From: Thalassia testudinum
Lineage: Eukaryota > Streptophyta > Magnoliopsida > Alismatales > Hydrocharitaceae
DNA: 64,000 bases
Reading direction: 5' to 3'
NCBI GenBank assembly: GCA_037157565.1
Contig: JAZHRO010000012.1
Coordinates: 62,797,501-62,861,500, forward strand
Positions 45,601 to 56,607 of this stretch are shown here, in pieces (within the stretch, counting starts at the first letter, position 1; each line of letters begins with the position of its first letter). The position numbers were made by a program, and so were the translations under genes. The notes below the pieces were generated by a model, which saw only the letters and a list, made by a program, of their open reading frames with translations, was not told the DNA's origin and made no database searches.

Positions 45601-48548
45601 GGTAGCAGCAATTGAAGGCCTATGGAGACTCCTGGAACTAAGTCGCAACATCTGGGCATGGTAGCAAGGTCGAGGTAGGTCAGAGTGAGGTGAACGAAGT
45701 CGGAGATAATGGTGGTGACAGCGAACGAACAGCGAACACCTGAAACAGAGAATAAGGGCTCGCGGCCACATCAAAATAGTTCAAGAGGGACACCTGAGGT
45801 CGGTGAAGGTGATGGTGGTGTCCGTGTGGGGTTTGAGTGTGTGCAGATGTCTGGCGAGGTTGAGGAAGAAGTGCGATGGAGGTCATGTTCGATGGAGCTT
45901 TAGAGTGATCAATCCCCTCAATTTCTTGAGGGTTTTGGTCGTGAAGGAAAGGCGAAGGTTGTGGGGGTTGTACGATGATGTTTGGTGGCTTGTGGAGTGC
46001 GGGCAGCCTCGCCAGTGCTTGGCCGGAGCAGAAGATAGAGGGCGTAAAGGCGTGCTGGCGGTTGAAATAAGAGAGGAAGGAGTTAGGGAGAGTAAGAAGA
46101 GGAAAAGGAAGAACCTAAGCTAGCTAAAGGACGAAGGGGGTTTAGGAGAGGCGCCAGCTCTGATTGGCTGGTGCCAAAAAAGGTGGAACTCTCCGGTGAT
46201 GGAGCGGTGACGACGAAGAGGATCTGGAGACTCCTGCTGTGGCTAGCGAGGAGCGGAGCAAGATGATGAGGAAGGAGGTGCCTACAATTTGACCGTTGGA
46301 AGCCCTAATGAGAGGGATCGAAGAGGTCACCGGAGTCGTGGTTGGAGTTGGCTGGTGGAAGAAACGACGAAGGTTTTAGGGACAAACTAGACTAGTTCTA
46401 GACTGTCGAAGATACTAGAGCTTATATAGAGCTCCTGGACAAGCTCTAGGCAAGGAAACAGGCTTGAGGAGATAGAAAATTTAAGGAAGAGGATCCTTGA
46501 TCCTGAGGAGTTCACATGAGCTCTGTGGATCAAATCAGGGTCCCAGATGTGATTTAGGTGATTAGGGACTTCCTCAAGATCATCCCTTCCAATTTTGGAA
46601 GGGATTGGTCGAGAAATCGGGGAGGTATCCTTGATTGAAGGTCGATGCTTTTGAATTCACACCTGTCATGGTGGCAGGGACCCTTTTTTGAAGACAACAA
46701 AGTTGGGGGGTTATTTGTAATTAATTCGAAAGTTAACGGCCTGGATGTAAGGAATAGAGATCTTGGGGACTAAATTACAAACTAGGTCAAGATGAACTCT
46801 GATTGGGCCAAAATTTTATTACAAACCTAATTTGGACCCAAGGAATCTAATGGTGAGGTTGGATTTCAGTTTTGACCAAGTTTGACTAGGTAATTTACGC
46901 AGAAATCCAAATTAGGGCAGAAATCCGTCTGAGACTTTGTTCAAGCTCAAAATAGGTTCAGATGGTCAAATAAAGGATACCAAACCTAAAGGAATATTTT
47001 TCTATGAATTTTAGGACATTTAGATGAATTTTATTCTGGCCAAAACCTCTATAATTCAAGCGGGTTTGAAATTAGGATTTTGGGTGTTGTTTTGGTTCTC
47101 AAAATGCGTGAAATTCTGTTTCTATATGTGTAGATCCTCTTATTGGACTTTAATGCTTATTAGACCTTAAATTAACCCCTGAAAAATTCCGTTGTTACTC
47201 TGCTTTCATGATATGATGTTAAAACTGTAGAATTAACCCTATTTTAATGTTCTTCTCTCAGAATGGATATGCAAGGAATTATGAGTCTTAGGCAACTATG
47301 TAGGAGCAGTTGTCATTTGATTATAACTAATTAAAGCTAGTTATGGCTCATGATGATGTTATCATCAATATTTTTACAAACATGAGTCGATACTTCAAAG
47401 CTATCTATTCGAAGACTTTAGATGATGAAATGCTACGCTACTGGGATAAACAAGTTGTCATCACATTGTGTCAAATGGAACAAATTTTTCTCCCAGCTTT
47501 ATTCGACATAATGATGCATTTAATAATACATTTGGCAAATGAAGCAAGGATCGCAGAGCTAGTTCAATACAAATAGATGTATCCTATAGAGAGGTATTTA
47601 AAAAACTGAAGGATTGTGTGTTAAATAAAGCTAAGTCGGAAGGGTCAATTGTCGAGAGATATTTAGTTAAGGAATCTATGAACTTTTGTAGCATATATCT
47701 GGATGAGATAGACCACGAATTCAATCATTTCGAGAGAAATTATGACGGGGAATACAATGAACATGACGGAGATTATCTTCTATTTTTGAAACTCCAAGAA
47801 GGTTGATTCGGCACACAGAATTTATTGAGATTCCAGAAGTGGATCGACAATTGGCACACTTGTAAATATTAAAGAAAATTCCTGAAGTTGACCCTTTCTA
47901 CGATGAATTTAAACAATTGTTACATCAAAATGCACACGATATACTCTTTCCTAAGTGGTTTAAGCAATGTGTTACTAAAATAAAAGAAAATATGACCTGC
48001 GGTGAGTGGAAGATTTTGACATAATATCCGATCGTTCGTTGAGTTATGGACACTACCATTCTAGGTACATCATAAATGGCTTCAGATACATAATCAAATC
48101 TGTTGATGATGTAAAGGCTACACAGCAAGTTGGTGTTGTTGTTCCTTGCGAATTAGCCGACGGGTGTGTTGGTTATTATGAGCAGATTGAGGAAATTCTC
48201 GAGATTAGCTTTAGATAAGATCGCAGACTTGCCCTTTTCAAGTGTGAATGATTTGATGTTTTCAAGGAAGGCACCGGGTTTAAGGTTGATAAAAATAAAA
48301 AGTATATAAGTCTAAATAATAACCGTCGAATTCTTCAGAAAACTGAACCATTCACTTTAGCCTGATAAGTCTCTCAAGTCTTCTTCGTGACTGATAATAG
48401 CAAAAGTGGATGGATAATTCCCGTTAAAACAAATGCACGTAGTTATTACGATTCTCAAAAGGAAGAGGAACCTGAATTAGAACCTGAAGCATATCAAGAA
48501 CTTTAACAACTAGATTTAGATCCAAGTGCAACAAACATTAATATATAA
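42636..48548 (+). pseudogene. CACTA-2 transposase (tnpD type), interrupted by LTR A5
   Basis: It starts ATGGACAAGTGTTGA, where the fifth codon is already a stop at the usual Trp. The open segment 42960-43466 contains FIEELLSKPKGYPESWYNAK, LGLNCEKINTCPNDCILFRS, LDTCSECGASRYKVG and RYFPLIPRLQYQF; 43463-43819 has SHNVRLGPASDRFNPFKTMY and YNLPPWLCMQSSFMML. These are hallmarks of Transposase_21. After further stops, 44158-44720 reads NLDVMHTKKNDMDNMLDILN and ends at LAIRGVLPNPVVD, where LTR A5 interrupts. It resumes at 47368 with NMSRYFKAIYSK, then the DUF4218/DUF4216-like C-terminus to 48548. It is non-functional. Confidence 0.9.
44676..47367 (-). mobile_element. Solo LTR, family A, copy A5 (2692 bp) inside CACTA-2 transposase
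   Basis: Ends are TGTTGTTGGGC on the left and, on the minus strand, TGATGATAACATCATCATG on the right. The flanks ATGTT (44671-44675) and ATATT (47368-47372) are a 5 bp TSD with one mismatch. Removing the LTR and one TSD gives the same codon count as the uninterrupted CACTA-1 homologue (PVVD...MSRYFKAI), which confirms the borders. TATATAA (minus) at 46422-46428 lies 939 bases from the tip. A GGTGGGAC hairpin lies near 45520 and a decayed U5 motif (plus GTTCGAGGTCGTTCGTAGAG) near 44775. Confidence 0.9.
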
Positions 48549-48796
48549 GATATAATTTACAAACCTTTTTTTATAAAATAAATTTCCTTATAAATCATTC
48601 TTATACTATTCTGATATAACAATTTGTTTACTCTTATTATATGTTGTTGATACAGTTCTGTTAATTTTTTCCTTTTACACGGCTAGTATTATTTCATGGT
48701 AACATTAATGAATGCTTTCATTTATATGCATGTTGTTCATATGAATTATATATTTATGTGTTTTTTTGTCACTAATTGTTTCTTTGTGTTGTGCAG

Positions 48797-50856
48797 ATGG
48801 TGAAACTAAAGAGGTGAGCTTCTTATTGGAGGAGTCCTGACACCACCCCCGATACCCAGGACCCCCGTACCACACAATCTCCTTCCACGCAACCACCTAC
48901 CACACAGCCTCCCTCTACATGGCCTCCTTGCACCCAGACCTTCCCTACCCAGCCTACTCCCCTCAGGACCCCTACACTCTTACCACCGATACATATTTAA
49001 TACATACTCCCAATTTCAATCCCCCCTGTACACACACATATATCCCTTCTGATGCACTTGCACAGTCTCTTTTTACTGGGAAAGGGAAGAAGCCAGTCAT
49101 CTCTGAGTTTGTGACGTTACCCAAGCTTTAGGATGATGTTGACAGTCACGACCCTAACGAAGACGAGGGGATGGGGACAACGTAGTTGACTCCCGTGAAG
49201 ACGAGGATGAGGAGGGGGACGAGAGGGATGCTGAGGTTGGCCACCTTGAGGCCAACATAGACCCTGATTAGGCAGGGTCCAGTACTACTGGTAAGTAAAT
49301 TATTATTTTCTATATTTTAAAAGTTTTTAAATTTTATATTTACTCTTCATTTATAATACTATTGTTGTTATTAATTTCATTTAAGAAGAAAGGAAGAAGC
49401 CCGACGAGAAATAGGGATTTGGAGGCTATACCAGAGGCCACGAGGGTGAAGGTAAAGAACATCTCTGGTAGGAAAGATCCTGACTACCCTCCATTTAGCA
49501 GCAGGCTCTCCAAGGTTATGAAGAGCATCATCCCCCTCTCTTGTTTTGATTGGTGGATTGTCCCAAAGGAGTTGAGGAGGGAGATCATTTGTCATTTGGA
49601 GGTAATTAATATATATTGAGGTTTATATATATTTCTTTTAATGTGATTTGATGTATGTAAATGTATAATTTATAGGCGATCTTTGATTGGGGGAACGATC
49701 CATAGGCCTCCAAGTATATCCTTAGCCATGCGTTGATGTGTCATCGAGACTGAAGACTTCATATAAAAAAAATCGGTAACAAAAAAAAAATTAATTTCTT
49801 TAATATATATATTTTAATTATATAATTTATTTTATTTGTTATTTAGTATTTTACGAATAGGTCATATGAGGAGGTCTTGAAAAATGTACATCCTTCCACA
49901 TTGCTAGAGGTATGGAAGGATTGTTGTTAGCATCGGAGGAAGCCTGAGATGGAAGTAGTTAAATAATTTTTATGCGTTAAAATTTAATTATTATTAATTT
50001 ATTTACTAATAAAATATATATATATATATATGTATTTTTTACAGGATCAGGCGAAGAAGAACAAGGCCAATAGAGCCAAAGCTTCACCACAAACTCATGT
50101 CTTGGGTCGGATGAGTATTGATAAGTTTAAGACACGATATATAAATACATTTCCTATTTATTTATATTTTTAATTAACATGTAACTTTAAATTATTAACT
50201 ATCTTTTATATTTACTTAATTTTAGGCGAGTACACATAACAATGCCAAATTGGATCGTCTTAAAGTCAATGAGATCACTATAGCAAAGTTACGGACGGCA
50301 GGCACACATGGATTCACGGGACCTACCAAGCCAAGCATATAAGTTATTTCTTTTTAATTATTTAAATGTAACTTTCATTTCAGTCGAACATATTAATTAT
50401 ATAAAAATGTAATTAGGAAGAAATGTACGACTTGGTCCACCCACCTCTGCGTACAGACGAGAACTCTGCGACCCAACAACCTCCTATGACACCTGAGGGG
50501 GCTTTCCGGACAGTCATACTGCCGGAACAAGGTGGAATTGTTCGCAATGAAGGTTGGAGCAAGACACTCACCACTTGGTATGGACGGAAGGGATCGTTTG
50601 GCACGTGTTATGCTGAGGTGGAGCAACTAAGGTTGCAAATACAGTAGACTCAGAGGCAACTAACCGACGTGACTGGAGAGCTGCGAGCTGCTAGAGAGGA
50701 GATCCGCCAACAGAGACTGGATTTCAAGGAGCAAATGACACAGCTGCAGGCGCAGTGGGCGGAGATGATGGCCACACTTCAAGGTGGAGGTGGACCTGAT
50801 CACAGCAACTTCCATTATCTACACGTGCTGGTCATGATATTGGTGCGGGAGTTTAA
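48797..50856 (+). pseudogene. CACTA-2 Transposase_24-like (Ptta / TnpA-like) gene, broken
   Basis: The first exon follows a TTGTGCAG acceptor and starts ATG at 48797. It encodes a Thr/Pro/Gln-rich stretch (TQSPSTQPPTTQPPSTWPPC) and then, with frameshifts, an acidic region (about 49150-49270). Later exons include KKGRSPTRNRDLEAIPEATR and SRLSKVMKSIIPLSCF (49385-49610), NVHPSTLLEVWKDCC (about 49885), and at 50423-50856 PPMTPEGAFRTVILPEQGGI followed by a coiled coil (ELRAAREEIRQQRLDFKEQM). Exon order matches CACTA-1 22226-24333. The CACTA-1 copy is more Lys/Glu-rich in the coiled coil. Stops and frameshifts make it non-functional. Confidence 0.78.
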
Positions 50857-51079
50857 CTTGCATCTTTCCTTTATATTTCTTATTTTTTTATGTAATGTTT
50901 ATGGTTTATCTATGTAATGTTACTCTTTTATAAGCGTTCTCTAAGTTAATTTGTAGTAATGTAATGTTTATTTCCTATTATATGAAATGTTGTTTTATTG
51001 AATGTTATATATATGTGTTATTGGATGTTATGTAAGTTAATTTCAATGTTACATTTGATTATTATTGGTAAAATCTAAT

Positions 51080-51501
51080 CAATTAAAAAAAATTATATTT
51101 GGCGACGATTATTCTAATAACCATAGCCAATGTACTTTTGCGACAGTTGTAAAACTATCGCGAAAGTCAGCAAAACAACCCGCCACTTCTTACAGGTTAT
51201 TTTTCACGACGTTTATGCAACCGTGGCGAAATTATATTTCGAGACAGTTATCAAAGACCATTGCCAATAATAAATTTGCGACAGTTATTTAATAACCGTC
51301 GCAAAAGTGGTTTAATGATAGTTATAAGTAGTCACGAAAGAAAACTAAGTATGACAAATAAGGTCGGTACTATTAGAGACAGTTGGTAATAATAACCATC
51401 TCGAAAGAGTATTCGTTTCGTAACTTTCCGCAACATTAACTTGAAATAATTTTATTACTTTTAACGATAAAACCATCACTAAAAGTGATTTTGCTTATAC
51501 C
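51080..51501. repeat. CACTA-2 right subterminal repeat array
   Basis: Motifs GGCGACGATTATT, GCGACAGTTGTAAAACTATC and GCGACAGTTATTTAATAACC recur from 51101 to about 51490, often as facing pairs that form short hairpins. They mirror the left array. Some units are decayed, like the right terminus itself. Confidence 0.78.
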
Positions 51502-51590
51502 ATAAAAAGCTACATGTGTGAGGTAAATCTCCCCTACCTTACAAATTATCTTATCTAGGTAAGCGAGAATTAATTTACCCTCACATCTCA

Positions 51591-52200
51591 TGCCCACCTT
51601 ATTCACCTTCTCAAAAAAAAAAGAAAATTTCTATATCAACTGTTTCAAACGAATCAGTCTTGACGCGAGGAAAATGCAGAGTTGTGACTTGATGCAGCCC
51701 ACATTGGAAGGTATACATCCACGAAGCATGATGCCTCACCCTCTGGTCCTCAACAGCTACATGGACTACGAGCAATTTAGTTAGCTAAGCAAAAGGGAAA
51801 AATAACCATCTTAACGGATGCATGGATGGTTGCAGGGAAAGGTGAATGCGGCCACGTGGTGGAATACAACTGTAGCTCAAGATGGACCTTTGTCATTAAT
51901 TTGCACATTTCATCTGGAGATAACGTTCTCCCTTGTCCAGTTCTCTATCTCCTACTAAAGACATGATTGTAGGTGATTATTGAGAAATCCAGATTGGAGG
52001 AAATATAAGATAAATTATATATGTCTCCGTGATTCGTTCGAAAGTTTAAGCATGCAACGTCGATGGCTTGAACGAGGCGATGGCAACTGGCAACGTGTCG
52101 AATTTGACTCCGAGCCACAGTCCTCTATGTCTCGTCTCGGCAGCTGGGCCTCAGGTAGAGGAATAGTGCTAGGGGGTTGTTTTATTACGTGAAAAAAATA
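51591..52200. other. Single-copy-looking spacer with a G-box
   Basis: No repeat partner is visible in the window. A CACGTGG G-box core lies at about 51852-51860. The plus-strand frame 51980-52192 (70 residues, beginning MRNPDWRKYK) and 51590-51784 are not recognisable. This may be original host intergenic DNA. Confidence 0.35.
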
Positions 52201-53077
52201 ATTAATTAATCAAACATATGTTGTAATATATTTTTTACCGTAAAGAAAATCATGTGCATAGTGAGTAAGTGGTAGTTTCAAATCGATATTTTTAATTATT
52301 ATCATTCAAAAATATTTTTTTGGGTGAAAAATTATTTTCAATATACGAAAAATAATTTTTTAGGTAAAAAGTTATTTTTTCATAGATAAAAAGTTACTTT
52401 CTATATTGAATCATTTTAAAAATTAAATTATACTAATGTGTTTTTATTTTCTACTAATAAAAAGATAAAATACATTAATGTATTTTATTTTATATTGATA
52501 TTTTTTCATTTTCTACCGGTATGAAATTGATTCTCCACCCATGAAGATTGAAAGTCATGAGTTGGCAGTCAAGAAGTCAACTAGTAAATTTTAATATCAA
52601 TGGGTGGAAAATTATTTTCAAATTATATGTTTTGATTTTTTCTATGACGAGTTATTTTTTGAATAATGGTGAATCCCACGTGCATGCATAAGTGTTTTTT
52701 CAATGAATGGAGACATACGTTACATAATATGTTATGACGTATATTTTTTTAGTCCCGTCTTTTTATTACATTGTAAAGTTACGGCAATTAATACTTACCA
52801 GACGTCCGAATATCTTGGATCTATTGTGTACGCATTGGAATAACAATGATCGAAATTGAGAGCACTTAATTGCTAGCTGTAGTTGCTGACACAAGGTTCA
52901 AGAATGAAGCCCTCTTGACCCCTTTCGACTCTACCCCATTTCAAACCCTAACCGCCAATAGATCCTCCATCGGGCCCCCATCTAACAGTTCTACACCGAC
53001 TGGGACCCCCTCCACCCTTCCTCCCTCATTACGCCCCCTACTCCACCTCCCCATACTCGTTGTTGGTCGATGGATTC
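52200..53077. other. AT-rich spacer and LTR-like fragment upstream of LTR D2
   Basis: 52200-52680 is very AT-rich, with repeated GTGAAAAATTATTTTCAA-like units (about 52325 and 52608) and AAAAAGTTA motifs, possibly a decayed MITE. 52870-53077 contains CAAACCCTAACCGCC-type sequence that recalls family A LTR leaders, but too weakly to assign. No gene is seen. Confidence 0.35.
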
Positions 53078-55775
53078 TGTAACGAGCGCGTGCCCCAGAC
53101 GCCTTTTAAGATGTCTGGGAGGTGGCCCAGACGTCTGTCAAGACGTCTGGGATCACATCCAGACGTCTGACCAGACGTCCGGGATAGTTTACAGACGTCT
53201 GGCGAACAGTTATGCTCGCACGGGATATTCGTCTGCGCGCCTGTGCGTGCAGACCTGCGATTCTGCCCTCTTTCTCTGCGGCTGCAGGCGGCTGCGACCG
53301 CCTTCTCTCTCCTCTCCGCGCGGCGTTAAAAGGAGGGCGCGCCTCCCCTCCCGTCTTCACCATCTTCCTCCTTCTTCTCCTGCCTGTGCGCGAGAGCGAG
53401 CGGACGCGAGGGCGCAGCGGCAGCGGCAGCCGCAGTGAGCGCGGAGGAGCTGCGGCGTGCGAGGGTGGGGCTCTGCCGTGAGGGCGAGCTCGCCAGGAGC
53501 GGCTTGGCCTGCCGGCGGAGGGCGCAGGGGGCGCAGAGCGTCGCGGAGAGGGACCTGCTGCGGGCGGAGCAGCAGATGCGCGAGGTGCGACGCGGGCGGC
53601 GTCGCGAGCGGAGGCCGAGCAGGGTTCTGATTCTGGAAAAATTTTCAGAATCAGACGTCTGGATTGATATCCAGACGGCAAGGTCGACGTCTGTGAGATC
53701 ATACAGACGTCTGAAAGGTGAGTTTCCGCTTCCTCCTTCCTTCTTGTCGACTGACCGTACTGAGGGAGGGGGGTTGGCTGTGCGCAGGTTCGCTGATTCG
53801 TCATCCTTTGCGAATCAGACGTCTGGAAGTTGTACCAGACGGCGGGAGTGACCTCCAGACGTCCGGAGGGACCATCGGACGTCTTGGATCTAGGCAGACG
53901 TCCCCGCAGACTTCTGGACGTCCGGGGAACCAAGCCGAACAGGTAATTCTCTGATCCACCGTTTAAGACGTCTGGAAGGAGTTCCAGACGTCTGATTTTG
54001 CACAGTATCGTCTTTCTCGACCCGTTTAGGGCCTGTTTGGGCTCCGTTTTCCGCGATTCGAGTTGCGTTCGCTTCAGAATTAATTCCTCTACCCGCCTAC
54101 AGTAGCTATACACTGTTTTGAGACTCTCCTTGTGTTTGATCCTTGTGATAGGACCTCGTTCGGTTGCAGTCTTGAGAGTCGCGGAGGCGCGCGGGATTCC
54201 CGATCACGCCCCCATTACTCCCGTTGTACCTGGTAGAGTGGCTTTAAGTATTAATAAAATCTGTTAAAGTATGGAACCATAACTAGAACCTAGGGATTTG
54301 CATGAATCCTAGGAATGAGAAATATATGGAATGATAGCTCCTAGGTGTTGCATGAATCCTAGGGCCGGAAAACTAGATTGTATGATAGATCCTAGGATAT
54401 GGCATGAATCCTAGGATGGAAAAACTAGTGGAATGTATATTACTGCAGTCTTGGAAAAATGGAAAGGAATATATAAAGCTGCCTGTAAATTTAATTAACA
54501 GCTGCCTGTTATGAATAAAGAAACATGTTTGAGATCATGGAATTTGAGAACGTGAATCTGGAAAGTGAAACATATGATGTTCTGAAATAAAGAGCTGGAA
54601 CCCAACGGGGAGTTAGGAGTGGAACTCCTGGAAAGAAAAAGGAATGGAACTGAGATGTAGTTTGTACTGTCTCTTGGGTACGCAGTACCAAGGGAAGTAC
54701 CTGTACCTGTTTAGTGCAGAGTGGGGCCAGCCGCCCCAGGGACCCGGGGTTAGGATTGGCCGCTCTGTACCGACTTTTTGGCCCTCGTGTACGTAGTGCC
54801 GAGGAGAGCTAGTAGTGTTAGGAGAGTACTAGCTACCCCACGGGTCCCGGGGTTCTGCTAGCCTCCTTCACCGACTTGTTAGGCCCACTAGGGCAAACCA
54901 GGGTAGTCAGGCGAGGGTGCGCGGACTGTGGAGGGGCAAGGCCCCGGTTTGGTTACTGTGGAGGGGTTGGACCCCTGTTACTGAGAGGGCTCTGCCCTGG
55001 TTCCATGCTGTGCTTTGGGCGCACCCGTTAACGGAAACGACTGACCGCGTGCCAGTGCGGGCTAGCTACCTGTGCGTTTATCGCGCGTGCCGTAGTCACC
55101 GTTACGTCTGTCAGTGACCTTGGGGTGGTTGACTGAGGGTAGGATCACCACGGGGGACTCTCCCGGCCAGGAGAGCACCACGTGCTACTTCTACTTTTGG
55201 AAAAGACTGCAATCAAGATCGTTCCCACGAGGACATTCGAGATCAAGTAAAGGATCTGAGAAATAAATGAAATAGTGAGAAAAATTGAAAGATGTAAATA
55301 AAGGAAGTAATAGAACATAACAGCTACTGTACACTCTACTGTTGCCTTTAGTTAGTTTGCCACTCTACTCAGCATTTTGCTGACGTGTTACACTCGTTAC
55401 CTTTTTCAGGACCAGGTGTTGAGCAGCCAGGGTCGGCGGCTGCAGAAGACGCTGGGCCGAGTAGGGTCCAGTAGAGTTACCACAGCTTTGTACCCCTTTT
55501 TGTTTCTGTTCTAGTGAGTAGTTTTTGTTTCCGCTGTACCTTCTTTACCTGCAGTTTTTGTTATATGATAAATGTTGTTTTACTGTTGTGGTGGTGCCTA
55601 CTGTAGTAGTTTCTTTCCTTACTGCTGTACTTTCTTACTGTTAGTTATATTCATGCTGAATGTGATTTATTTTACTGTCTTTTGGTTACTTTCTCGTTGG
55701 ACGACTGGGTCTTGGGATTAGTCGAGTCGGTCCGGTTCTCGTGTCTCGTAGGGACTCGGGAATCGGGTCGTTACA
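53078..55775 (+). mobile_element. Solo LTR, family D, copy D2 (2698 bp)
   Basis: Ends are TGTAACGAGCGCG and GGGTCGTTACA, so the outer 8 bases are a perfect inverted repeat (TGTAACGA / TCGTTACA). A perfect 5 bp TSD, GATTC, flanks it (53073-53077 and 55776-55780). A GTTAAAAGG TATA-like box lies near 53325. The first 920 bases are GC-rich and hold nine exact AGACGTCTG motifs; an AATAAAA signal lies near 54251. The 335-residue minus-strand frame at 53106-54113 is Arg/Pro/Ala-rich, lies antisense inside the LTR, and is not credible as a gene. Confidence 0.92.
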
Positions 55776-55780
55776 GATTC

Positions 55781-55912
55781 TTTCGTATGAGGTTGCTCCT
55801 ATTAGTTCCACCTCGCTCTCTACTGCCTCACAGATGTGCTCTGGCATCTGTGTTGCTAGCCAGTGGCTCATTTGCTAAACAACAATGGTGCTCGCAGTGG
55901 TAGCGCCTGATG
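55781..55912. other. Short flank between LTR D2 and LINE-like insertion
   Basis: This is continuous with 53077 once LTR D2 is removed. It has no recognisable gene or repeat, though its CT-rich and GT-rich style resembles the retroposon that follows and it could be part of an older LINE. Confidence 0.3.
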
Positions 55913-55922
55913 TGTTGGTTGT

Positions 55923-56597
55923 GCTGCTTTGATGGTGAAGCTTACGAGTGCTCGCTATGGTGTCAATATGGGGCTCGGCAATGGATCTTGTTGGTGTAAA
56001 TCACGGGGATCATCACGACCCTTGCTGCTGTCGATGCTTTGCTGGTCAAGCTGCAACGACGTTGTTGTTGGGATGTGCGATGGTCTAGCAGTAGCTCATG
56101 CGATTGATCTCGATCGAACTCCTGGCTAAAGTGGGAGCGTGTCATCTTTCTATTCACAGGTTGCAGATTCCATCCCCCTCGCCATCCTTGCACTGCGTCT
56201 TGTTTAGCGTTGTATGATGCTCGAGATCTACTTTCCACTGCTATAGCCTACTTTTCTTTTTGTTATTTGGGGATCACATGTGACACCGAACTTTTATAAC
56301 TAAATAATTTTCTTGACTTGTTTCGGATTCTAATTTAATATTGATTTCTCATTTGCTTGGATCCATCTAATCGCAAAGATTTCTATCTTTGGAGCGTCTT
56401 CTTTGTTATTTCTACTATTTTTCTTTGTTTTTTCTTTTGTTTATGATTTTGTGCATTTCCTCATTTCTAGGAGATGCAACCTTCCCCTCTTCACAAGAGC
56501 GTACGACTTGTCTCTTCCTTCTCTACCCCTTATCAGGTTGCGTCCTATTATACTTTGTTCTTCCCTTGAATGAAAGTTTAAATTTCAAAAAAAAAAA
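55923..56597 (+). mobile_element. Short LINE-like retroposon with poly(A) and 10 bp TSD
   Basis: The segment ends TTTAAATTTC followed by a run of A (56587-56597). The next bases, TGTTGGTTGT (56598-56607), exactly repeat 55913-55922, which fits target-primed reverse transcription. The body has T-rich 3' UTR character (TTTGTTTTTTCTTTTG near 56420). No RT or endonuclease domain is visible, so it would be a strongly 5'-truncated LINE or a SINE-like copy. Confidence 0.6.
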
Positions 56598-56607
56598 TGT
56601 TGGTTGT

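Larger units (their letters stand above)
38925..51501 (+). mobile_element. CACTA-2: CACTA (En/Spm) DNA transposon with two nested LTRs
   Basis: The left end reads TACTATGAGAAAAA (38925-38938), a decayed CACTA terminus, with ATA before it. The right end, ...TTTTGCTTATACC at 51501, is more decayed and is followed by ATA (51502-51504), a possible 3 bp TSD. Subterminal arrays, leader, transposase and Transposase_24-like gene appear in the same order as in CACTA-1, on the plus strand. Without the two nested LTRs it is about 8.2 kb. The right boundary is good to a few bases only. Confidence 0.85.
38742..51590. mobile_element. Possible MITE that received CACTA-2
   Basis: The two flanks of CACTA-2, 38742-38921 and 51505-51590, carry GGATGTGAGGTAAGTAAG on the left and its imperfect inverse, TTTACCCTCACATCT, on the right. 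This suggests one small inverted-repeat element split by the CACTA insertion. The repeats match only over about 12-15 bases and no TSD was found, so this is tentative. Confidence 0.25.

Noticed and set aside
53106..54113. 335-residue minus-strand open frame, the longest in the window
   Set aside because: It lies wholly inside solo LTR D2, antisense to its direction, and is Arg/Pro/Ala/Ser-rich because of GC-rich repeats of the GACGTC motif. No domain or conserved counterpart appears in D1.
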